Source: Nocardiopsis algeriensis
GTDB taxonomy: Bacteria > Actinomycetota > Actinomycetes > Streptosporangiales > Streptosporangiaceae
Length of the DNA stretch: 64,000 nt
Assembly: GCF_014203695.1 (NCBI RefSeq)
Contig: NZ_JACHJO010000006.1
Coordinates: 124,001 to 188,000 of the forward strand
Direction of reading: 5' to 3'
Position 1 is the stretch's first letter. Every line of letters starts with the position of its first letter. The position numbers were made by a program, and so were the translations under genes. Below the pieces are notes generated by a model. It did no database searches, was not told the origin of the DNA, and saw only the letters and a program-made list of their open reading frames with translations. Positions 36,147 through 42,647 of this stretch are shown in pieces.

Positions 36147-37382
36147 TCAGCCGATGTTCTCGTTCGAGGCAGCGGACTTGCGCTTGCGGCTGAAGTAGAT
36201 CGCCGCGCCGCCCGCGCCGAGGGCGGCCACGCCGACGCCGACGAGGCCGGCCAGGGCGCCACCGGTCACCGGCAGGCTGGGCTTGTCGTCAGCCGGAGGG
36301 GTCACCTTGGGCTCGGCCGGGGTGCTCGGCTCGACGCTGGGCTCCTCCGGGGCCTCGGGGGTCTCCGGGGTCTCGGGCTCCTCCGGGGTCTCCGGGGCCT
36401 CGGGCTCCTCCGGGGTCTCAGGCTCCTCGGGGACCTCGGGGGTCTCCGGGGTGGTCCACGTGACGGAGGCGTCGGCGGAGACCGACACCTCCTCGTTCTT
36501 GGCGGTGATCAGGGTCTGGGTCCGGAGGCCGTTCTCACCCTTGAACAGGCGGCCCGCGGAGATGGTGGCGCCGGTCACCAGGCTGAAGGAGGCCTCGCCC
36601 GGCTCGGTGCCGGCCGGGACGGAGAAGGCAACCGTGTCGCCGTTGTCGACGGTGGTGACGGCCTCGCCGGTCTCCGCGTCCACGAGCTCCACGCCCTCGG
36701 GGGCGGTCAGGTCGACCGGAACGGCCTCGGCGCTGGTGGAGACGGTGAACTCGCCGACCGTGCCGCCGGCCTCACCGGTGGCCGACTCCGGGGTGATGCT
36801 CAGGGTCGGGGCGGGCTCCTGGGGCAGGTCCTGGGCGTTCCCGACCAGGTAGTCGTAGACCTTCCTGACGCTGTCGGGGCTGTTCGCGGTGACCTTGACG
36901 CCGTTGGTGAAGTGCCAGATCGCGGCCTGGGTGGCGGCGATGGCCTCCTTCTCGGTGAAGCGGTGGGCGCGGTTGCCCAGGTCGGCGTTCTCGGCGAGCT
37001 GCTCGACGCCGACGGTGGGGTAGCTGTTCTGGAGGATCCAGTGCACCTTGCCGCGGGCCTCGGCGAAGTTGCCCTGGCCGTTGTACTGGCTCCAGGAGTC
37101 CTCGACGTACCAGGCCTGGGGGACGATGCCCGTCTTGAGGTCGATGCAGTACGCGGTGAGGGTCTCGCCGTTCTCCAGCTTCAGCTCGAAGAGCGAGGTG
37201 CTCGCGGTGCCGATGTCGAGGCGGACGTTGTCGCCCTTCTGGGCGTCGCGAACGTACTGGGCGCGGACCGCGCCCTCGCCCTCGGCAGCGGCGGGAGCGG
37301 CCAGGCCGAGAGCGAGCAGGGCAGCGGCGCCGCCGGCCACGGCGGTGCGGCCGAAGGCACGGGGGATGGACATGCGTGTCAC
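36147..37382 (-). CDS. Sortase-anchored thioester-domain surface protein 1
   Basis: The protein has 411 residues. It has a signal peptide (cleavage after PAAA, about residue 33), a thioester (TQXA-type) domain with the reactive cysteine in AYCID (Cys79) and its glutamine partner in AATQAAIW (Gln152), a beta-rich stalk domain starting LSITPESATGEAGG, a Glu/Pro repeat region (PEEPETPEEP-type, about 310-360), and a wall-sorting signal LPVTG, membrane helix and KRKSAASNENIG tail. Such domains form an internal Cys-Gln thioester that bonds covalently to host or matrix amines. Start GTG at 37382 with GAGGAA six bases upstream. It is a paralog of the next two genes. Confidence 0.92.
   Translation of the reverse strand: MTRMSIPRAFGRTAVAGGAAALLALGLAAPAAAEGEGAVRAQYVRDAQKGDNVRLDIGTASTSLFELKLENGETLTAYCIDLKTGIVPQAWYVEDSWSQYNGQGNFAEARGKVHWILQNSYPTVGVEQLAENADLGNRAHRFTEKEAIAATQAAIWHFTNGVKVTANSPDSVRKVYDYLVGNAQDLPQEPAPTLSITPESATGEAGGTVGEFTVSTSAEAVPVDLTAPEGVELVDAETGEAVTTVDNGDTVAFSVPAGTEPGEASFSLVTGATISAGRLFKGENGLRTQTLITAKNEEVSVSADASVTWTTPETPEVPEEPETPEEPEAPETPEEPETPETPEAPEEPSVEPSTPAEPKVTPPADDKPSLPVTGGALAGLVGVGVAALGAGGAAIYFSRKRKSAASNENIG
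36173..36303. repeat. 131-bp near-identical repeat, copy 1
   Basis: Encodes the proline-rich end of the stalk, LPVTG motif, membrane helix and start of the basic tail of surface protein 1. Copy 2 is at 37753-37883; by eye the copies differ at about two positions. Identity this high beside far more diverged upstream sequence suggests gene conversion or recent exchange. Confidence 0.75.
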
Positions 37383-37497
37383 GTTGCTTCCTCAGGATCT
37401 GTGCTGTCGGCGGCCAGGGGGCACGAAGGGAGAGGCCGACGGGAGATGAGAGACGAGGGGAGGGAACCAAGACGAGCGGACTGGTTTCCCCTGGCCG

Positions 37498-37527
37498 ATA
37501 TTAGCCTTTTTGGACAACCTTTATCAA
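37498..37527 (-). promoter_or_regulatory. Promoter of surface protein 1
   Basis: On the minus strand TTGATA (37527-37522), 18-nt spacer and TAATAT (37503-37498): a near-consensus sigma-70-type promoter. It predicts a leader of roughly 110 bases before the GTG at 37382. Confidence 0.65.
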
Positions 37528-37666
37528 CCGGGCGCAAAGTGTCCGCTATGTCTCTCTAAGTTCATCCATCTGCGGGTATGACGCGCGCCTCCCGCTTCCG
37601 GTGTACACGCCGCGGCCTCCTTCCCGTATCGGTCCGGAATCGGGCAGCCGCCCGGCGGACACGGGA

Positions 37667-37700
37667 AGGGCCCCTCCCCGTGAGGACGGGAAGGGGCCCT
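37667..37700 (-). terminator. Terminator of the second thioester-protein gene
   Basis: AGGGCCCCTCCCCGT (37667-37681) pairs with ACGGGAAGGGGCCCT (37686-37700) with one mismatch. The stem is almost the same as the one at 36095-36125. Confidence 0.65.
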
Positions 37701-37729
37701 GTGCCGGTTGCCGCCGGGCGGCAGGGAGG

Positions 37730-38938
37730 CTAGGCCTCGGTGTCGCTGCCGGCGGACTTGCGCTTGCGGCTCAGGTAGATCGCCGCGCCGCCCGCGCCGA
37801 GGGCGGCCACGCCGACGCCGACGAGGCCGGCCAGGGCGCCACCGGTCACCGGCAGGCTGGGCTTGTCGTCAGCCGGAGGGGTCGGCTTCGGGGTCTCGCT
37901 GGGCTCCTCGGGGGCCGAGGGCTCCTCGCTGGGCTCCTCCGGAGCGGAAGGCTCCTCGCTGGGCTCCTCGGGGGCCGAGGGCTCCTCGCTGGGCTCCTCG
38001 GGCTTGGCGGTCCAGGTGGCGGACGCGGAGGCCTCGACCGTGGTGGTGCCGCCCTCGGCGGTGATCAGCGTCTGGGTCGGCTTGGAGTCCTCGCCCTTGA
38101 ACAGGCGGCCGGCCTGGACGGTGGCGGAGGTCTCCAGGCTGAAGGAGGCCTCGCCCGCCTCGGCCTCGGCCGGGACGGAGAAGCCGACCTTGTCGCCGTC
38201 ACCGACGGAGCTGACGGCCTCGCCGGTGGCCAGGTCGATCAGCTCCACGCCCTCGGGCGCGCTCAGGTCGACCGGGACGTCCTCGGCGCTGGTGGAGATG
38301 GTGAAGCTGCCGACCGTGCCGCCGGCCTCGCCGGTGGCCGACTCCGGGGTGATGCTCAGGGTCGGGGCGGGCTCCTCGGTCTGCGGCAGCTCCTCGGCGT
38401 TGGCGACGAGCCAGTCGTAGACCGCCTTGACGTCCTCGGAGTTGCCCTGCTCCTTCAGGTCCACGTCGTTGCTGAAGTGCCAGATGGCGGCCTGGGTGGC
38501 GGCGAGGGCGTCCTTGCCGCTCAGGCCCTCCACGCCCGCGGCCGTGCCGAGCTCGGCGGCGCCGACGGCCGGGTAGGCGTTCTGCAGGATCCAGTGGACC
38601 TTGGCCGGAGCGGCGAACTCGCCCTTGCCCGGGTAGTTGGCCCAGGAGTCCTCCAGGTACCAGGCACCGGTGCGGATGCTGGTCTCGAAGTCGATGCAGT
38701 ACATCGTCAGGACGGTGCCGTCCTCGAGACGCAGGTTGAACAGCGTGGTGCCGATGGTGCCGCCGGTGGTGGAGACACGGGTTCCCGACTCGGCGTTGTC
38801 GAGGTACTGGCCGCGGGCCGATCCCTCGGTGACAGGCTCGGCCGCGGCGGGGGCGGCCAGGCCGAACGCGAGGAAAGCGGCGGCGGTGGCCGCCAGACCC
38901 GCACGGGCGAACGTGCGGGAGGAAGAGATGTGAGTCAC
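37730..38938 (-). CDS. Sortase-anchored thioester-domain surface protein 2
   Basis: The protein has 402 residues with the same plan as its neighbour at 36147. It has a signal peptide, a thioester domain with Cys81 in MYCID and Gln in AATQAAIW, a beta domain opening with the same LSITPESATGEAGG, a four-fold Glu/Pro/Ser repeat (EPSEEPSAPE-type), LPVTG, a membrane helix and a KRKSAGSDTEA tail. The tail and sorting signal are nearly identical to copy 1 at DNA level, while the thioester domain is much more diverged. The start is GTG at 38938, with no strong ribosome-binding site. Promoter at 39194-39222. No sortase gene is in the window. Confidence 0.92.
   Translation of the reverse strand: MTHISSSRTFARAGLAATAAAFLAFGLAAPAAAEPVTEGSARGQYLDNAESGTRVSTTGGTIGTTLFNLRLEDGTVLTMYCIDFETSIRTGAWYLEDSWANYPGKGEFAAPAKVHWILQNAYPAVGAAELGTAAGVEGLSGKDALAATQAAIWHFSNDVDLKEQGNSEDVKAVYDWLVANAEELPQTEEPAPTLSITPESATGEAGGTVGSFTISTSAEDVPVDLSAPEGVELIDLATGEAVSSVGDGDKVGFSVPAEAEAGEASFSLETSATVQAGRLFKGEDSKPTQTLITAEGGTTTVEASASATWTAKPEEPSEEPSAPEEPSEEPSAPEEPSEEPSAPEEPSETPKPTPPADDKPSLPVTGGALAGLVGVGVAALGAGGAAIYLSRKRKSAGSDTEA
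37753..37883. repeat. 131-bp near-identical repeat, copy 2
   Basis: Direct repeat of 36173-36303, encoding the sorting signal of surface protein 2. See copy 1. Confidence 0.75.
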
Positions 38939-39338
38939 TGTGTGTCCCGGTGTTCTGCGTAGGGGTAACCGGATGTGAGCCGCCTCGTGCCTGAGGGCAC
39001 TGGAGGAGGCTCGGTGCGACGGCCCGGCACGGCGGTTCTCCGGAACAGGGAACCGCCTCGAATGCGAAGCCCGTTGTCGCGACGCCAGGGGCAGGGGACG
39101 TGCGCACGTGGGGAGCGGGCGGAGTCGAAGGTTGGGGGTCGCCGTGGCGCGGGAGCCGGAAGGGCCGGCCGCGCCTGGCCGATCGCTTGCCCGATACTAG
39201 CGACCCGCAACGGTGCTTCCAAGCCGTTCCCGCGAAAAACTCGGCCTATATGGACAAGAAAAAATTCTTTCCAAGAAAATCCGGATTCAAGCCTGAAACA
39301 TGACAACCGAACTGCGGTCATAGGCGTCTGACAGAAAG
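38939..39338. other. Intergenic region before surface protein 2
   Basis: About 400 bases without a gene. The part from 39190 to 39345 is AT-rich and contains the promoter at 39194-39222. The 5' leader from that promoter would be about 250 bases. No structured RNA was recognised. Confidence 0.5.
39194..39222 (-). promoter_or_regulatory. Promoter of surface protein 2
   Basis: On the minus strand TTGGAA (39222-39217), 17-nt spacer and TAGTAT (39199-39194). Both this and the promoter of surface protein 1 continue into ATCGG after the -10, which suggests common origin. Confidence 0.55.
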
Positions 39339-40514
39339 TCACTCACGCCGTTTACGGCCCAGAAGCAAGATGATCAGGCCGGACACCAGCAGGGCCCCGG
39401 CGATGACCAGAAGCCCGGAGAGCCAGGTCCCCGTGACCGGCAGATCCTCGTCGGAGTTTCGGTCACCCGCTTCGGACGGCACCTCCGCGTCGGGTTCCTC
39501 GGCCTCGGGCGCCTCCGCCGCCACGGGCGGGCCCTCCTGCGGCGTCTCCTCGGGGGCCTCGGGCGCGGGCGCGGAGGGCTGCGCCGGCCTCTCCTGCGAC
39601 TGCCAGGTGAGGGTGGCGCTCGCCGTACTCGTCGCCCGCCCGGCCTCCGCCGTCACCAGCGGCTGGGTGCGCACCCCGTTGCGGCCCGTGAACAGCTGAC
39701 CCTCGGGCAGCGGCAGGCCCTCGCCGCGCAGGTGCACGGTCACCACGCCGGCGGGAACGGACGGGTCCACGTCCAGGTACAGCTCGTCGCCGCTGTCGGC
39801 CTGCGCGACCTGGACGCCGTCGCCGTCGACCAGCCACGACGTCGGCGCACCGCTCAGCGACACATCCACCGGTTTCCCGCCGAGGCTGGAGACCTCCAGC
39901 GGACCCAGGGGCTCCTCCGGGGAGACGGCCTCCACGTGCGAGGGGGACACCGACAAGGAGCGCTGCGCGGTCTGGTCGGGAGCGGAGTCGCTGCCCTCCA
40001 CCAGGAAGTCGTAGAGGGCCACGACCGCGGGGGCGTTGCCCGCCTCGCGGTCCAGCTCCACCCCGTCCAGGACATGCCACAGCGCGGCCTGCGTGGCCGC
40101 GATCGCCTGGCCCTCCTCCAGCGTCACCGCGGGCAGGTCCGCCGACAGCTCGGTGAGGTCCACGCTCGGGTAGGAGTGGGACACGATCCAGCGCGCCCTG
40201 TCCGCGGGGTCGCCCGGCCGGGCGGTCACGGACCAGCCCTCGGCCTCCTCCCACGCCGACTCCACGTAGGCGGTGTGCGGACGCACCTCGTCCGCCCCGG
40301 CCGCGTAGGCCCGCACCGACTCGCGCGCGCCCACGCGCAGGCTGAACAGGGAGGTTCCGAGCCTGCGCCCGTCGGACAGCACGACCTCGGCACCGGCGAC
40401 CGGAGCCCGGTCCACCCGGGAGAAGTCGTCGGCGCGGGCGGCGGGTACGCCGAGCAGAGTGCCCGTCAGGGCGGTGGCGGAGAGCAGTGCGGCGCACCTG
40501 CGCAGGATGCCCAT
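39339..40514 (-). CDS. Sortase-anchored surface protein 3, thioester cysteine lost
   Basis: The protein has 391 residues, with the same layout as the two neighbours: signal peptide (cleavage near AARA, residue 28), thioester-like domain, beta domain, Ala/Pro/Glu linker, LPVTG, membrane helix and GRKRRE tail. Alignment by eye places AYAAG (Ala71) where the paralogs have YCID, so the reactive cysteine is absent, while the glutamine motif AATQAALW (Gln142) remains. It has no cysteine after the signal peptide. It cannot form the Cys-Gln thioester and would bind, if at all, non-covalently. ATG at 40514 with CAGGAG seven bases upstream; candidate -10 TAGTCT on the minus strand at 40592-40587. Confidence 0.88.
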   Translation of the reverse strand: MGILRRCAALLSATALTGTLLGVPAARADDFSRVDRAPVAGAEVVLSDGRRLGTSLFSLRVGARESVRAYAAGADEVRPHTAYVESAWEEAEGWSVTARPGDPADRARWIVSHSYPSVDLTELSADLPAVTLEEGQAIAATQAALWHVLDGVELDREAGNAPAVVALYDFLVEGSDSAPDQTAQRSLSVSPSHVEAVSPEEPLGPLEVSSLGGKPVDVSLSGAPTSWLVDGDGVQVAQADSGDELYLDVDPSVPAGVVTVHLRGEGLPLPEGQLFTGRNGVRTQPLVTAEAGRATSTASATLTWQSQERPAQPSAPAPEAPEETPQEGPPVAAEAPEAEEPDAEVPSEAGDRNSDEDLPVTGTWLSGLLVIAGALLVSGLIILLLGRKRRE

Positions 40515-40713
40515 GGTCAGCTCCTGGGCGTGGGACGGACGGGTCGCCGAAGGGCCGACCGGTGAGAACGTGAGATCCGGATCCCCAGACTAACGGCCGC
40601 GCGCCTCCCCGGCCGGTCCGACGCCCCTACATGCGGCCCAATCGTGTACTCCTCGTGACATCCCCGATCGCGCCCGGACCCGGTTCCGGGCATCGCCACC
40701 CCCGCACGCTCGG

Positions 40714-40719
40714 TAGGCT
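40714..40719 (+). promoter_or_regulatory. Candidate -10 of gatB
   Basis: TAGGCT lies 41 bases before the gatB ATG, a position similar to that of the gatCA -10. It shows that gatB has its own promoter now that it is separated from gatCA. Confidence 0.4.
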
Positions 40720-40760
40720 GAGCTGGAAGGTATGTCCTCTACGGAAACGGGTTTGCGGCG

Positions 40761-42308
40761 ATGGCCCACGCGGTAACTCCTAGCCCTGTCTCTCACGAAG
40801 GCCCCACCCCTGTGGCCTACGAGCAGGCGCTGGCCAGGTACGAGCCCGTGCTCGGCCTGGAGACCCATATCGAGCTGGGCACCGCCTCGAAGATGTTCTG
40901 CTCCTGCCCCACGGCCTTCGGGGCCGAGCCCAACACGCAGGTGTGCCCGGTCTGCCTGGCGCTGCCGGGCTCGCTGCCGGTCGTCAACGAGAAGGCCGTC
41001 GAGGGAGCCATCCGCCTCGGGCTGGCGCTCAACTGCTCGATCGCGCCCTGGGGGCGGTTCGCCCGGAAGAACTACTTCTATCCGGACATGCCGAAGAACT
41101 ACCAGATCTCCCAGTACGACGAGCCGATCTGCGTCGACGGGTACCTGGACGTCACCGTCGACACCCCCGAGGGCCCGCGCACGTTCCGCGTGGAGATCGA
41201 GCGCGTCCACATGGAGGAGGACACCGGCAAGACCTCGCACAAGGGCGGGGCCACCGGCCGTATCCACGGCGCCGAGTACTCCATCGTCGACTACAACCGC
41301 GCCGGCATCCCCCTGCTGGAGATCGTCACCAAGCCCATCACCGGCACCGACGGGCTCGCCCCGCTGGTGGCCCGCGCCTACGCCGCCGAGCTGCGCGACC
41401 TGGTCCGCTCCCTGGGCATCTCCGACGTGCGCATGGAGGAGGGCTCCATGCGCTGCGACGTCAACGTGTCGATCAACGAGCGCGGCGCCGCCGAGTGGGG
41501 CACCCGCACCGAGACCAAGAACGTCAACTCCCTGCGCTCGGTCGAGCGCGCCGTGCGCTCGGAGATCGAGCGCCAGGCCGGGGTCCTGGACGCCGGGCAG
41601 AAGGTCGTCCAGGAGACCCGCCACTTCCAGGAGCACATCGGCGCCAGCGTCTCGGGCCGCAGCAAGGAGGAGGCACAGGACTACCGCTACTTTCCGGACC
41701 CCGACCTCGTTCCGGTCGCCCCGTCCGAGGAGTGGATCGAGCAGCTGCGCGCCACCCTGCCCGAGCTGCCCGCGGCCAAGCGCGCCCGGGTACGTGCGGA
41801 GTGGGACCTCAGCGACACCGAGCTGCGCGACCTGGTCAACGCCGACGCCATCGACCTGGTCGAGGCGACCGTCGCCGCCGGAGCCCCGTCGGGCGAGGCG
41901 CGCAAGCTCTGGCTCAACGAGCTCTCCCGCCGCGCCACCGAGCAGGAGATCGAGCTCGCGGCCCTGCCCATCACCCCGGGTCAGGTCGCGCGGATCATCG
42001 CCCTGGTCGCCGAGGGCACGCTCACCAACAAGCTGGCCCGCCAGGTCGTCGAGGGCGTCCTGGCCGGCGAGGGCGAGCCCGACGAGGTCGTCGAGGCGCG
42101 CGGCCTCAAGGTGGTCAGCGACGACGGTGCGCTCGGTGCGGCCGTGGACGAGGCCATCGCCGCCAACCCCGACGCGGCCGACAAGGTGCGCGGCGGCAAG
42201 GTCGCCGCGGCCGGCGCCCTCGTGGGCGCGGTGATGAAGGCGACCCGCGGCCAGGCCGACGCCGGCCGTGCGCGCGAGCTCATCCTGGAGCGCCTGGGCG
42301 CGAAGTAG
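40761..42308 (+). CDS. gatB: Asp-tRNA(Asn)/Glu-tRNA(Gln) amidotransferase subunit B
   Basis: The protein has 515 residues. It is the kinase/tRNA-binding subunit that activates the Glu or Asp side chain on misacylated tRNA and uses ammonia from GatA. Signatures are [19 protein letters not shown], a second Cys pair [13 protein letters not shown] (zinc site), [16 protein letters not shown] and the C-terminal YqeY-like tail ([17 protein letters not shown]). It lies 5.2 kb from gatCA, split off by four leftward genes. The ATG at 40761 has only a weak ribosome-binding site. It works with GatC and GatA and depends on the GluRS encoded at 62619. Confidence 0.98.
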   Translation: MAHAVTPSPVSHEGPTPVAYEQALARYEPVLGLETHIELGTASKMFCSCPTAFGAEPNTQVCPVCLALPGSLPVVNEKAVEGAIRLGLALNCSIAPWGRFARKNYFYPDMPKNYQISQYDEPICVDGYLDVTVDTPEGPRTFRVEIERVHMEEDTGKTSHKGGATGRIHGAEYSIVDYNRAGIPLLEIVTKPITGTDGLAPLVARAYAAELRDLVRSLGISDVRMEEGSMRCDVNVSINERGAAEWGTRTETKNVNSLRSVERAVRSEIERQAGVLDAGQKVVQETRHFQEHIGASVSGRSKEEAQDYRYFPDPDLVPVAPSEEWIEQLRATLPELPAAKRARVRAEWDLSDTELRDLVNADAIDLVEATVAAGAPSGEARKLWLNELSRRATEQEIELAALPITPGQVARIIALVAEGTLTNKLARQVVEGVLAGEGEPDEVVEARGLKVVSDDGALGAAVDEAIAANPDAADKVRGGKVAAAGALVGAVMKATRGQADAGRARELILERLGAK

Positions 42309-42575
42309 ACCCCGTGCTTCCCGGTGGTCCGGTGTCCGCGGCCGGCGCGGCCGGCCCGGACGCGCCCCCGGGCACGGGACCGCCAGGGCGGGGCCGGTGC
42401 CGGTTTCCCCGGCCCTCAACCGGCGTGTGACCTTGGTTGCGTAGGGTGGCCACACGCGGGAGGGCTGCGCCGTCGGTTCACCCTCTCCCGCCCCTGTTCC
42501 GACAGAACCCGGGAGGCAGGCCGCGTACCGGGCGCCGCCGCGCCCGGAACCGTACGACCCGAGGATGGGTGCTCC
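42309..42575. other. Intergenic region between gatB and the second GGDEF-EAL gene
   Basis: It holds GC-rich, partly self-complementary sequence (GGCCGGCGCGGCCGGCC near 42337-42358) that may terminate gatB. A promoter-like TAGGGT lies near 42442. No gene is recognised. Confidence 0.4.
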
Positions 42576-42647
42576 ATGTCCGAGGAGAGAGCGCGACAGC
42601 GGCGTTCCGCCGCCGGCGCCGCGACACGCTCCCGGGGAGGCCTCTGA
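42576..42647 (+). CDS. 23-residue upstream ORF coupled to the GGDEF-EAL gene
   Basis: An ATG at 42576, preceded by GAGGATGGG, opens a 23-codon basic peptide (MSEERARQRR... ...RSRGGL). Its TGA (42645-42647) overlaps the ATG of the next gene (42647) as TGATG. This arrangement is typical of translational coupling. The ribosome-binding site of the downstream gene (GGGGAGG) lies inside the last codons of this ORF. The peptide is Arg-rich and not BCAA-rich. It may be regulatory rather than functional as a protein. Confidence 0.5.
   Translation: MSEERARQRRSAAGAATRSRGGL

Noticed and set aside
36340-36430. Tandem short repeats as a possible CRISPR array
   Set aside because: They are in-frame Glu/Pro codon repeats of a surface-protein stalk, without spacers.
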